64,000 nt of DNA from G965247265 sp965247265 (GTDB taxonomy: Bacteria; Pseudomonadota; Gammaproteobacteria; UBA4575): NCBI GenBank assembly GCA_965247265.1, contig OZ252002.1:2700222-2764221 (forward strand), given 5' to 3'. Each line of letters begins with the position of its first letter. The stretch's first letter is position 1. Of this stretch, positions 46,471 to 55,514 are shown piece by piece. The notes under the pieces were generated by a model. The model was not told where the DNA came from, ran no database searches, and saw nothing but the letters and a program-made list of their open reading frames with translations. The translations under genes and the position numbers were made by a program.

Positions 46471-46952
46471 ATGGTGTATTTAAAGAATATAACTAATGGT
46501 TCCTTGTGCGAATTGCTGGCGCGTTATGACTTGAAATTAAATTGCCTGCCTGACCAGTCAAATATTCCTTATAGTTTCTGGGGGCGCCTGAGGCCGGCAG
46601 AAAAAACAATCAGTTATTTGCACGACGTGACACCCCCTTGCACTCAATCCTTCATGAAATAAGCCACTATGTTTGCATGTCTCAAATTCAGCGCCTCAAA
46701 GATAGTTTCGATGCCGCGGGTGGCCTATCTGAAGAAAATGCCACCTGTTATCTACAGATACTTCTTACTGATCAAATACGCGGATTTACTCGAATTCAAC
46801 ACATGAATGATATGGATGAATGGGGCTATAGTTTTAGGCTTGGCTCATGCAAAACATGGTTTGTTCAAGATACAGAAGATACAAAGGTGTGGTTACACTC
46901 TCAAAATATCATTGATCAAAATAGCCACCTAACCTGGAAACTGCAAATATAG
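46471..46952 (+). pseudogene. HExxH-motif protein of unknown function, frameshifted in a C5 tract
   Basis: The N-terminal 55 codons encode YSFWGRLRPAEKTISYLHDV. At a C5 run (46633-46637) the frame is lost. Inserting one C joins DVTPPLHSILHEISHYVCMS, then GGLSEENATCYLQILLTDQI, DMDEWGYSFRLGS and a WLHSQNIID tail, giving ~160 residues. H-E-I-S-H is an HExxH zinc-site pattern, and the linked E-N-A-T-C-Y-L-Q-I-L-L and D-x-D-E-W-G-Y-x-F-R-L-G-S elements look like a conserved family. No peptidase activity is established. Confidence 0.65.
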
Positions 46953-47039
46953 CCTTAGACAAGACCACTACCTTTTAACACACGTGGATTATCAATCATG
47001 TTCATGATTCAATCTGTAAATTAACTCATAGCATTATAC

Positions 47040-47095
47040 CTGCGCTGATTTGAGCACGAGCTTGCGGGCGCATTATAAGTACTGCTAAAGCGTGG
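47040..47095 (+). ncRNA. Candidate structured leader RNA, copy 1
   Basis: The motif CGCTGATTT - CTTGCGGGCG - 10 nt - ACTGCTAAAGCG is closed by a 7-bp stem (47040-47046 with 47089-47095, two G-U pairs) and an inner 4-bp stem (GCGG 47064-47067 with CTGC 47082-47085). The same motif recurs at 47142-47199. An intrinsic terminator begins 8 nt later. A CATTAT/TATACC -10-like element at ~47032-47040 would put the transcription start at the motif. It matched no riboswitch class that I recognise. Confidence 0.55.
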
Positions 47096-47102
47096 AAGGT
47101 TT

Positions 47103-47139
47103 AAAAGCCCGCTTAAGTAATACTTAAGTGGGCTTTTTT
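47103..47139 (+). terminator. Intrinsic terminator between the two RNA motifs
   Basis: A ~16-bp stem (AAAAGCCCGCTTAAGT with ACTTAAGTGGGCTTTT, one G-U) with a 3-nt loop is followed by more T residues (TTTTTT at 47134-47139). It directly follows motif copy 1. Confidence 0.9.
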
Positions 47140-47141
47140 AA

Positions 47142-47199
47142 TGTCGCTGATTTAATTCAACAACTTGCAGGGCGACTCAGAAACACTGCTAAAGCGATG
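47142..47199 (+). ncRNA. Candidate structured leader RNA, copy 2
   Basis: A second copy of the motif: CGCTGATTT - CTTGCAGGGCG - 10 nt - ACTGCTAAAGCG. Its closing 7-bp stem (47142-47148 with 47193-47199) differs from copy 1 at paired positions (G-U versus U-A), and the inner stem is GCAG with CTGC (A-U where copy 1 has G-U). This is compensatory variation. A hairpin around the ribosome binding site starts at the very next base. Confidence 0.55.
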
Positions 47200-47258
47200 A
47201 CCGTCCTTAAAGCTTCTGGGTCGCGTCAACGCCCTAATGATTAGAAGCTGGAGACGGT
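47200..47258 (+). promoter_or_regulatory. Hairpin enclosing the Shine-Dalgarno of the 47263 gene
   Basis: ACCGTC (47200-47205) pairs with GACGGT (47253-47258), and AGCTTCT (47211-47217) with AGAAGCT (47243-47249). GGAG (47250-47253), 9 nt before the ATG, lies between the two stem strands, so folding would limit initiation. This fits an expression platform for the preceding motif. Confidence 0.55.
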
Positions 47259-47262
47259 AACC

Positions 47263-47748
47263 ATGTCATATTTACAGTTAATTAAACATACGCATACTAG
47301 AACTCACGCTAACAAACAGCGTGATGCATCTGTATACCCAAATGAAATATCCACACTATTTAATAAGTCAGAAACAATTGCGGCGTTAGCCTGTGCCGAA
47401 GATTTCAAACTTAACGAGCTGAATACTGAATGGCTAGATAGCTTGTTAACCCAGGCATTATTCAAAATTTTACATACTGATGGACAATTTGCAGATAAAA
47501 TTAAGACTATTGAATATACAACAAAACATATATTTCCTAGCGCCAAAGAAGCATTAAGTAATATATACACATGTAACGAATTTAGTATTACCGAGCTCGA
47601 TGAAATTATTCATGCAACTCACCAAGAATGTGATTATGAATTTTTACAATTTGTAACTAACATTTATGCTAACGCTTACATTAAAAATTTAATTGTCATA
47701 GAATCAACAGGATTAATTAAAAATGGTGCGCGCAAAATCTATAGATGA
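47263..47748 (+). CDS. Hypothetical protein downstream of the tandem leader RNA
   Basis: The 161-residue cytosolic protein starts MSYLQLIKHTHTRTHANKQR, a His/Thr/Lys-rich N-terminus, followed by helical segments (KSETIAALACAEDFKLNELN, LLTQALFKILHTDGQFADKI, EYTTKHIFPSAKEALSNIYT). No family recognised. The RBS GGAG is well spaced. Its regulation by the structured leader is inferred. A decayed ORF overlaps its last 26 nt and metY lies 290 bp downstream on the same strand. Confidence 0.7.
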   Translation: MSYLQLIKHTHTRTHANKQRDASVYPNEISTLFNKSETIAALACAEDFKLNELNTEWLDSLLTQALFKILHTDGQFADKIKTIEYTTKHIFPSAKEALSNIYTCNEFSITELDEIIHATHQECDYEFLQFVTNIYANAYIKNLIVIESTGLIKNGARKIYR

Positions 47749-47927
47749 ATATATTGATTGAGTTAAACAAGCAATGTATGAAGTTAAAGATTTGCGCGCA
47801 TCTATTAAATATGATGAGTAAAACATGGGTGATGCACTTGCTTTTTATTGATTCTTTAGACCATACAATACAACAGCTGTATTCTGCTTACCATAGAGCC
47901 TTTAGAATATATGAAAACAGTAAATAA
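47723..47927 (+). pseudogene. Small protein gene broken by two stops and a frameshift
   Basis: From the ATG at 47723 one frame reads MVRAKSIDEYID, TGA, VKQAMYEVKDLRASIKYDE, TAA, NMGDALAFY, TGA. The frame then shifts by one base to DSLDHTIQQLYSAYHRAFRI before the stop at 47927. The pieces have continuous helical, acidic-basic character like one ~65-residue protein. Each lesion needs a separate event, so this is a well-advanced pseudogene, or else the alignment of pieces is accidental. Confidence 0.4.
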
Positions 47928-48038
47928 CAATGACGTAATAACTGCCATTTAAGTATTTACTGCAACACATCTATGAAACGCATACGAAAAGTTTAGATAT
48001 TTTGCGTTAACTACACATAAATTAAGAGGATATAGAAT

Positions 48039-49313
48039 ATGAAAATAGAAACACTTGCAATACATAGTGGTTACGAACCAGACCCAACAACCAAAGCTGT
48101 TGCGGTACCCATTTACCAGACCACCTCATACGCATTTGATGATACTCAGCATGGTGCAGATCTTTTTGACTTAAAAGTTGAAGGCAATATATATACACGC
48201 ATCATGAACCCAACGACTGCGGTGCTGGAAAAACGCGTTACCGCAATGGAAGGTGGTGTAGGAGCATTAGGATTATCATCTGGAATGGCCGCGACTTCAG
48301 CTGCCATATTTGCCATCGCTGAACAAGGAGATAATATTGTATCTGTCGCGACATTATATGGTGGCACGTATAATTTATTTGCACATACCCTTCCTAAACT
48401 AGGCATTGATGTACGCTTTGTAGATTATCGCGATATCGATGCTATTGCTGCAGCAATAGATGACAACACTAAAGCCGTTTTTTGTGAGTCACTGGGCAAT
48501 CCAGCCGGGAATGTCATAGATTTAGAAAGAACTGTTGAAGTCGCACACAATTGCGGGGTACCCGTAATCGTGGACAACACAGTACCAACGCCATATTTAT
48601 GTCAGCCTTTTAACTTTGGTGCAGACATTTCAATCCATTCTTTAACCAAGTACATGGGTGGGCACGGAACATCAATTGGCGGGATTGTCATTGATTCTGG
48701 AAATTTTCCATGGTCAGAACACATAAAACGTTTCCCAATGTTAAGCGAGCCTGATCCTTCATATCATGGGGTGGTCTATACAGAAGCCTTAGGTAATGCG
48801 GCTTACATTGGACGTGTACGCTTAGTCCCGTTGCGAAATATGGGTTCAGCAATTTCACCCTTCAATAGCTTTTTAATATTGCAAGGCATTGAAAGCTTGC
48901 CAGTGCGCATGGATCGGCATTGTGAAAATGCGCTTGCTGTTGCTAATTATCTTGATAAACATGCCAATGTTACCTGGGTTAAGTATGCTGGACTTCCCTC
49001 TCACGAAGACCATCAGTTAGTGCAAAAATACTTAAATGGTAAAGCCTCTGCAATTTTAAGTTTTGGCATCAAGGGTGGACTTGAAGCAGGGGTAAAATTT
49101 ATTGATGCCTTAAATTTAATCGTTCGCCTCGTAAATATTGGTGATGCTAAGTCATTAGCTTGTCACCCTGCCACAACAACTCATAGACAATTATCAGAAG
49201 AAGAACAAGCTGCTGCGGGTGTGAGCGAAGATCTTGTACGATTATCCATAGGCATTGAGCATATCGATGATATTTTGGAAGATATTGAGCAAGCACTTAG
49301 TAAAACCAACTAG
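48039..49313 (+). CDS. metY: O-acetylhomoserine sulfhydrylase / aminocarboxypropyltransferase
   Basis: This PLP enzyme makes homocysteine from O-acetylhomoserine and sulfide. Its 424 residues show the MetY-type start METLAIHSGYEPDPTTKAVA-like MKIETLAIHSGYEPDPTTKA, the PLP Lys in SIHSLTKYMGGHGTSIGG, YTRIMNPTTAVLEKRVTAME and SLACHPATTTHRQLSEEEQA. AGAGGATA lies 10-15 nt before the ATG. No terminator is seen between it and the gene at 47263, so transcripts controlled by the tandem leader could reach it. Confidence 0.94.
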   Translation: MKIETLAIHSGYEPDPTTKAVAVPIYQTTSYAFDDTQHGADLFDLKVEGNIYTRIMNPTTAVLEKRVTAMEGGVGALGLSSGMAATSAAIFAIAEQGDNIVSVATLYGGTYNLFAHTLPKLGIDVRFVDYRDIDAIAAAIDDNTKAVFCESLGNPAGNVIDLERTVEVAHNCGVPVIVDNTVPTPYLCQPFNFGADISIHSLTKYMGGHGTSIGGIVIDSGNFPWSEHIKRFPMLSEPDPSYHGVVYTEALGNAAYIGRVRLVPLRNMGSAISPFNSFLILQGIESLPVRMDRHCENALAVANYLDKHANVTWVKYAGLPSHEDHQLVQKYLNGKASAILSFGIKGGLEAGVKFIDALNLIVRLVNIGDAKSLACHPATTTHRQLSEEEQAAAGVSEDLVRLSIGIEHIDDILEDIEQALSKTN

Positions 49314-49328
49314 CAATATCAATCCAGA

Positions 49329-50303
49329 TTGACTCTTTATTGTCCGCCGAAGATTTTTTGCAATGGTCATACCAATACCATTGCAGCGTCTTCTGCTATT
49401 CGTAAATTCTATTCGCAACGCGTGAGCCACGCATTACGCAAAGAATGCAAATTAGTCACATTAGAATTAGAAAATAATGTTCAACTACAAGGTCTATTGA
49501 ACACAAGAATAAACACTCAATCAAATCAAACTCCATTGGTAATGATTGTTCATGGGTGGCTGGGCTGTGCTAATTCATTGTATCTTCTACCGCTTGCATC
49601 TGCGCTTTACAAAAAAGGTTTTAACATCTTCCGTTTGAATTTAAGAGATCATGGTGGAACAGAGCATTTAAATCGAGAACTTTTTCATTCATGCAGACTT
49701 GAGGAAGTGCTGCATGCAACCCAAGATATACAAGAAAAATTTTCACATTCCGAATTTATTTTAATTGGCTTTTCCTTAGGCGGAAATTTCGTACTACGCA
49801 TTGGTGCACATGCCGAAAAATTCAACCTTAAAATTAAAAAGATAATTTCAATTTGTCCTGTGATGGACCCAGTAAATACGCTAAATGAAACTAATTCTAT
49901 GTTTGAATTTTATTCAGCTTATTACTTACGAAAATGGAAAAAAGTGTTACACGAAAAACACAAATACTTTCCCAATGACTATGATTTAAAATTAATAAAT
50001 AAACAAGCAACACTCACCGCCATGACAGAACATTTGTTACTGCAATATACCGAGTTTAATTGCTTACAAAGCTATTTAAACGGATATGCCGTGACAGGAA
50101 AAAGACTTAAATCTCTTACCATACAAAGTGATGTTTTTATTGCTAAAGATGATCCGATTATTCCGGCCCAAGGCTGTGAAAAGCTGTATAAATCGAAGCA
50201 CATAAATGTTCGCCTTACAAAATATGGGGGACACTGTGGCTATCTAACAGGATTATTCAATCCTAGTTGGGTGGATCAAGAAATTTTAAAATTCATGAAT
50301 TAA
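49329..50303 (+). CDS. Alpha/beta-hydrolase, YheT family
   Basis: The 324-residue protein has the YheT/ABHD-like pattern: PPKIFCNGHTNTIAAS start, IVHGWLGCANSLYLLPLASA, LRDHGGTEHLN, the nucleophile elbow GFSLGGNFVLRIGA, KDDPIIPAQG (Asp) and KYGGHCGYL (His). The Ser-Asp-His triad is therefore complete. It starts at TTG 16 nt after metY and is probably co-transcribed with it. The substrate is not known. Confidence 0.88.
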   Translation: MTLYCPPKIFCNGHTNTIAASSAIRKFYSQRVSHALRKECKLVTLELENNVQLQGLLNTRINTQSNQTPLVMIVHGWLGCANSLYLLPLASALYKKGFNIFRLNLRDHGGTEHLNRELFHSCRLEEVLHATQDIQEKFSHSEFILIGFSLGGNFVLRIGAHAEKFNLKIKKIISICPVMDPVNTLNETNSMFEFYSAYYLRKWKKVLHEKHKYFPNDYDLKLINKQATLTAMTEHLLLQYTEFNCLQSYLNGYAVTGKRLKSLTIQSDVFIAKDDPIIPAQGCEKLYKSKHINVRLTKYGGHCGYLTGLFNPSWVDQEILKFMN

Positions 50304-50319
50304 CTAATGGGCAAAAAGA

Positions 50320-50348
50320 AACCGCGCTCTTTAAATAAGAGCGCGGTT
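50320..50348 (-). terminator. Intrinsic terminator of the 50369-52636 gene
   Basis: A perfect 12-bp stem AACCGCGCTCTT / AAGAGCGCGGTT with a 5-nt loop. On the minus strand it is followed by TTTCTTTTTG, so it terminates the haem lipoprotein gene; it also lies 16 nt past the YheT-like stop on the plus strand. Confidence 0.85.
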
Positions 50349-50368
50349 AGCACTTTATCGAGTATGCC

Positions 50369-52636
50369 CTAAGGAATTGCTAAAGGTAACGCAACACCTT
50401 CACAGTTTGTAGTGTTCGCACCATAGAAGTTCATAAACATGTAGTTTGCGATCTTAGCAGCGCATTCATTGCCACATAGATTACCTTGTCCCAGGTACAT
50501 CGCATCGAGCGGCATAGTATCTTGAATTTTCTGGATTATTCCTGCTGTCCCAGTTATACCACCAATACCGAATTTGGCACAAAGTGCAGTTTTATTAAAC
50601 ATTGTTAGTGCAAATAGCCCAGGTTGTCCCTGAGTGCCATGACAGGTCGAAGCAGCACACGTAGGGACTATTCCTCCAAAAGTTTCGGTGTTATACAAAT
50701 ATTGACCTGTCGATGTTGGATCAATCGACACTGTTGCATTATCTGAAACATTGACACCATTATTACCCACACAGTTCAAGGTAAAGATCGTTGTGTTAAA
50801 CAACGCATTTATAGCTTGATTACTACTTGCTGGGCCTTTTGCACCTGTCCACTGATTATTAACTGGATTCGCCACTGCAGCACAGGATGCAAGATCTGTC
50901 GTTGTCCACGTCAATGTTACAGGCTTTCCTTCACCAATCATTGCCGCACTCGCAGTGAGCGATACAGTTGGGTTGAGTTGAATAACTGTAACGTTCACGT
51001 TTACAGTTGTAACCAGATTACTTGCGTTCGTACATGCAAGCGTAGACGTATTATTGGCAGCAGTTAAATTTGGAATAACTTGACTACCATTCACAAGCGG
51101 TAGTTTATTTGCGTTATCCCAATTAGCATTAGCTGGATTACTTGATGCAACACAACTCGTTGCATCTGTTGTCGTCCACATTAATGTTGTAGAACCGTTA
51201 TTAGGTACATTCATTGCAGGATTTGCAGTAAGTGTAACGGTAGGCGCGCCAAGCTGCGCTTCAACAGCGACATTTACTGATGCAGGCAGTGAATCAATTC
51301 CACCTGTTGTACATATTAAGGCAAATGTATTCACACCTGCGGTTGTCAAATTCATCAACGTTCCCGAACCTGATCCCAACAAAGCACCGGCCCACTGACC
51401 GCCAGCAGTAGCGCCCCCTGCAGTACATGCATCACCATCTGAGGTCCATGTTAAGGTTACCGCACCTCCAAATGGGATTGGTGTTACAGGGTTTGCAGTA
51501 AATGTCATTATTACAGGTTGAACATCGTTATCATTGTTTGTAACAGCCACATCAGATACATTCACACCTGTGTAGGATCGATCATTACTAATTGCTGCAC
51601 CAGTAACAATAGAATAGGAAATATTGCCATCCACCATTGGATTTGCAACATCATCAACACCTGTAACCGTTACGGTTTGAGGCGCATTAAAGTTACCTGC
51701 ATTAAATACTACTGAAGATGGAGATACCGCACCTTCAGCCGCATTGCTACTTGTTAAACCAATGCTCACGTCTGATGTTGGCGCCGATCCCAGTGCAATA
51801 GTAAAGGTTGCAGTTTGGCCATCTTCACTGGTTACGAGTCCTGCGGTTGGAACGACATTAATAACACCTGGTGTCACTACTTCATCGTCTGTATTTGAAA
51901 CTGCAATATTTGCAGGATTAATACCTGCGTAAGCTGGGTCATTACTCATTGCTTGTGCAGTAATAATATTATAAGCAGTGAGTAACGTTGCATCTAATAC
52001 ATTATCATCCACACCCGTAACCATTACAGTTTGAGCTTGGTTCCAATTAGCACGTGTAAATGTGAGTGATGCGGGATTGACTGTACCTTCTAGAACATTA
52101 TCGCTAGATAGATCGATTGTCACATCATCTTCAGGTAGTGAATTCAATGTAACGGTAAACGAAGCCATTCCAGCTGCCTCTGTAGTCACTAACCCAAGTG
52201 TTGGGCTCACGTTCACAGCAGGGTTGTTATTTGCACCGGGTAATGCCTTACCTTGAATGAATGCTTCAATAATATATTGAGATGCGTCACTGGCACATGC
52301 GCCAACACATGTAGCAGGATTATAAGGCGTATATGGCATTGCAACTTCGTTATAAGCAGTCAGCGTTGCATGGTCAGCGCAAGTAGAGCAGACATTTGTA
52401 TTATTAATTGCTTGCCCAGCAGCACTGCCCTCTCCTTGCCGACCATGACAAATAGAGCAAGCGTATGCAGGGTCTTCGTATATTGAAAATCCGCGTACTG
52501 CGGCAGGCGATAATTGTGAAAGATTAATCGGATTACTCATAGCGCCACTACTTTCACCCGACGTTTCGCCTCCACAGGCGCCTATTGTAAACGTGATGAT
52601 CGCCACCACGGCAAAACATTTTGTAATGCTATTCAT
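50369..52636 (-). CDS. Multidomain haem lipoprotein with Calx-beta-like and Ig-like repeats
   Basis: The 755-residue protein has a lipobox (IGAC, Cys21). Residues 45-130 form a cytochrome c-like domain with C60-S-I-C-H64, followed by a C83-S-T-C-A variant without His. Two ~115-residue repeats (PTLGLVTTEAAGMASFTVTL and PTAGLVTSEDGQTATFTIAL, each ending in VTVTGVDD) follow. Three or four Ig-like units of the form VTLTANPAMNVPNNGSTTLM, WTTTDATSCVASSNP and WTTTDLASCAAVANP come next. The C-terminus carries a second haem-like site C-A-A-S-T-C-H, a rare C-x4-C-H spacing. It is presumably a surface-exposed electron-transfer or binding protein. Confidence 0.75.
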   Translation of the reverse strand: MNSITKCFAVVAIITFTIGACGGETSGESSGAMSNPINLSQLSPAAVRGFSIYEDPAYACSICHGRQGEGSAAGQAINNTNVCSTCADHATLTAYNEVAMPYTPYNPATCVGACASDASQYIIEAFIQGKALPGANNNPAVNVSPTLGLVTTEAAGMASFTVTLNSLPEDDVTIDLSSDNVLEGTVNPASLTFTRANWNQAQTVMVTGVDDNVLDATLLTAYNIITAQAMSNDPAYAGINPANIAVSNTDDEVVTPGVINVVPTAGLVTSEDGQTATFTIALGSAPTSDVSIGLTSSNAAEGAVSPSSVVFNAGNFNAPQTVTVTGVDDVANPMVDGNISYSIVTGAAISNDRSYTGVNVSDVAVTNNDNDVQPVIMTFTANPVTPIPFGGAVTLTWTSDGDACTAGGATAGGQWAGALLGSGSGTLMNLTTAGVNTFALICTTGGIDSLPASVNVAVEAQLGAPTVTLTANPAMNVPNNGSTTLMWTTTDATSCVASSNPANANWDNANKLPLVNGSQVIPNLTAANNTSTLACTNASNLVTTVNVNVTVIQLNPTVSLTASAAMIGEGKPVTLTWTTTDLASCAAVANPVNNQWTGAKGPASSNQAINALFNTTIFTLNCVGNNGVNVSDNATVSIDPTSTGQYLYNTETFGGIVPTCAASTCHGTQGQPGLFALTMFNKTALCAKFGIGGITGTAGIIQKIQDTMPLDAMYLGQGNLCGNECAAKIANYMFMNFYGANTTNCEGVALPLAIP

Positions 52637-52958
52637 TGTTCCAACTCCAATTGAAAATGAATTACTGCATTAAACGTTATATCCAATATGACACTTAATG
52701 CAAAATGTAAAAACTTTCGTTACTTACCTAACTTACACCTCAACACATGCGGCGTTAACCGCTTACATAAAAAAATATTTACGATGTCTATAATAATTAC
52801 CTGGAGGGAGATTTAATAATTTAACACTTACCGCTGATCTGTTTTTTTTTGCCCACTTATCATGGTCACAATCACAAAAAAATGTGATGCAAAAATATAC
52901 TACGAGTTATCAGTGAATTAACTTTTTGGTATAGGAGCGACTGGTTTTAGATGAACGC
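52637..52958. other. Intergenic region, no gene seen
   Basis: The ~320-bp gap upstream of the haem lipoprotein gene contains a run of ten T (~52849) and no ORF with coding character. Two minus-strand genes flank it, so it must hold the promoter of the lipoprotein gene; no consensus was identified. Confidence 0.5.
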
Positions 52959-54949
52959 TTAAACGTGTGGGACTTTGATTATTCTTCCACTCAAAAAAGC
53001 TGTGTAGGTTAAAACAGCACGCACGTACTCACGTGTTTCCGTAAATGGAATGGTATCGACCCAAACATCTGCAGGTAATTCCATTTCCTCGGGCAACCAT
53101 GCGTTAACTCTATGGGGCCCGCATCATACGCGGCTGATGCCAGCGCGCGATGTCCATCAAATTTATTTAACATATCACTTATATATGCACTTCCAAGGTT
53201 AAATTTTAAAATTTGGTATATATAAGTCATGTTTTTCGGCTTTTTAATTTTCAACTGCCTTGATACTTGATTTGCAGTTGCCGGCATCAATTGCATCAAT
53301 CCACTAGCACCTACTGGTGAGCGTGCTTGTGCATTAAATGCACTTTCGCGGCGGATAATTCCGTAAACATAGGCAGGCTCAAGTTTTCTTTTAACAGAAT
53401 ATTTATTTACTATGTTGTCAAAAGGTGTGGGAAATCGAATTGTCAAATCATCAAAATAATTGCCTTTTGCAATTGTTCGTATTGCGTAGTCATGCCATTG
53501 CCACTGATGTGCAAGTGCCGCAGCAATTTGATATTCCTTTTTATTAAATGTATTTATTGTAAAATTCCATTCTCTTCGTGCATCTACATTTTGATTAACT
53601 AACAAAAGTTCTCTGGCACGTATAGTGCCAGGTATATTTGCAATCGCTTCAAATTCTCCTGCTGTATACTGCACTGGCACATTTTCAATTTTATAAGGTA
53701 AGGCAACCTTATCTGCAGCCAAAAATCCATAATAGCTGCGTTCAAGAGCAATTTTTTCAAATAAATCATTTGCATCAGATTGCAATCCGATTTCAGCCAG
53801 CGCACGTGCTTTCCAATATTGCCATTCCGATTCTTGCTTTTCTTTCTCATTCAACATAGCAATACCGCGCAATACCAATTTCCAATCAAGACTTCGAATT
53901 GCAGAACGTGCTCGCCACATACCTGTTGACTCATCCACAACATCTTTTGGTAACTCATACATCCATGTGGTTGCTCTTTCGTCATGACGATAAGCTGCTC
54001 GTAGTGCAAAATTGCGTTCAACTTCATCATTCAGATCAGATCCGAATGCGCAATTTTCTCGAATCACGAGCCAAAATTCATAGGCAGCTGTTAGATCCTT
54101 CCTAGCAAGCCGCTTTAATCCATGGCTGATAATTTGTCTATTAACATGATTATCTTTTAATAGTGCTTCAGATAGTAAAGTGGTTTTCGGACTAGCATGG
54201 GTTCTCAGCCAAATCCTTGCAGAGGCCTGTTCATTACTTGGCAACTTTTTAGATAAATATTTCGCTAAACCTATTTGGTTATTATTCATTGCTAATGAAA
54301 AGCGTTCCCAAATTTGTTCGGCAGTTAAATAATTATTCTCTTCATACCAAGCAAAGAGTGGATCACATTGTTTAGGCTGAGATTTTCCAACTAACCAGAG
54401 ATCCCTTATTTGGTCTAAATGAGCCTCAAAATCTTCTTGACGAATTTTTGCGCGCAAATAATAGCAATTCAGTCCTGTAGACTCATCATTTTCATAGTAT
54501 TTTAAAAAACTTTCCCAGCGGTCTTTTTTCTGTAAGTAATACAACCACTTTAGGCGTAGTCGAGTTGCAAGTGGGCCATCTTTATAATCTGAAAGAAATG
54601 CATCGACTTTTTCGTCATTGAGCCGCGACAAACTTGATGCAAGTTCGGCGTAAACAAGATAAAGGTAGAGTGGATACTCAGTTAGTTCTGATTTGTGTGC
54701 ACTATATTGATTAATTTTATGATGAATTAACTCGTATCGAGCTTTGATATACAACTCACGCTCTTCTTCCCATTCAGCATGTACATTACCAATACCAAGA
54801 TAAAACGAGAAACACCCAACTAGTATTGAGTAGAAAATTTTGACGTAGGAGGAATGATCGCGCAGCGTTAATTCACGCTGCGCAATTTTTAAAGCGTTTT
54901 TATTAGTACGGTGTAACTTCTTCGAGATTCTCAGTAGATATATCCGCAC
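52959..54949 (-). pseudogene. slt: Soluble lytic transglycosylase (Slt70-like), C-terminal frameshift
   Basis: An Slt70-type muramidase: an alpha-superhelical U/L domain of ~450 residues precedes the SLT catalytic domain with the Glu in YGIIRRESAFNAQARSPVGA and SGLMQLMPATANQVS. At a C4 tract (plus-strand G4 at 53114-53117), the frame leaves the expected AAYDAGP-HRVNAWLPEEMEL. Adding one C restores it and the ending TIPFTETREYVRAVL, with stop at 52959. The frame as it stands ends at 53009 with ~33 unrelated residues. The start is also unclear: the only in-frame ATG (54949) lies inside the bactofilin gene and gives ~35 residues before the signal peptide. Confidence 0.8.
54860..54883. repeat. 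9-bp perfect inverted repeat near the slt start
   Basis: GCGCAGCGT / ACGCTGCGC with a 6-nt loop. On the plus strand it is followed by AATTTTT, and on the minus strand it lies between bactofilin and the slt signal-peptide region. It may be a bactofilin terminator/attenuator or a hairpin that affects slt initiation. Confidence 0.7.
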
Positions 54950-55328
54950 TGCGTTGATCTGTTCGCTCCTCTAAACCATTACTATCATGGATTTTCATGG
55001 TCCCATCAATCATCGCGCCCTGTGCCACAGAGACACTGGTTCCACTCACATTGCCAAATATTCTAGCACTACCTTTAATCTCAAGTTTACCATTTGCGTA
55101 GACATCGCCCTTAACGGTACCGCCTATAATGATATCATCGGTTCGAATATTGCCTTCCCAGACCGCAGTTGAGGTCAATTCTACAAGACCTTCTATATCG
55201 CCATCACCTTTGACTTGGCCACTTATTACGATCGATCCCGATCCTTTGAAATCGCCCGCAAACGCAAACTCTTTTCCAAGTATGGCCGCAGGAGTAGATA
55301 CTTTATCTCGCAATTTGCCAATACCCAT
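54903..55328 (-). CDS. Bactofilin family cytoskeletal protein
   Basis: The 141-residue protein is mostly a beta-helix with Gly-rich rungs: LGKEFAFAGDFKGSGSIVIS, GQVKGDGDIEGLVELTSTAV, GTVKGDVYANGKLEIKGSAR and IFGNVSGTSVSVAQGAMIDG. Bactofilins polymerise without nucleotide and guide wall-synthesis or -hydrolysis enzymes, which suits its place before a transglycosylase gene. GGAGG lies 5 nt before the ATG at 55328, preferred over an ATG nine codons earlier. The short disordered tail (EERTDQRSADISTENLEEVT) is typical. Confidence 0.92.
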   Translation of the reverse strand: MGIGKLRDKVSTPAAILGKEFAFAGDFKGSGSIVISGQVKGDGDIEGLVELTSTAVWEGNIRTDDIIIGGTVKGDVYANGKLEIKGSARIFGNVSGTSVSVAQGAMIDGTMKIHDSNGLEERTDQRSADISTENLEEVTPY

Positions 55329-55514
55329 ATATGCCTCCAAGCATTTTCGTTTCAATGCAGAGTATACCTAAGCAGTTTGCAACAAGTGGACATAAATTGT
55401 AATCCCCCGACTGATGAGTAAAAAAATGCTATGAACTGACGATTTAACTTAATATTTCAATACATGGACTCATTCACACACAATTAGTGACCATAACAGC
55501 TCAAAAATTCTTAT

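Noticed and set aside
47040..47262. Match to SAM, cobalamin, TPP, glycine, c-di-GMP or fluoride riboswitch classes.
   Set aside because: None of the core consensus elements of these classes was recognised by eye; an Rfam search is required to exclude rarer classes.
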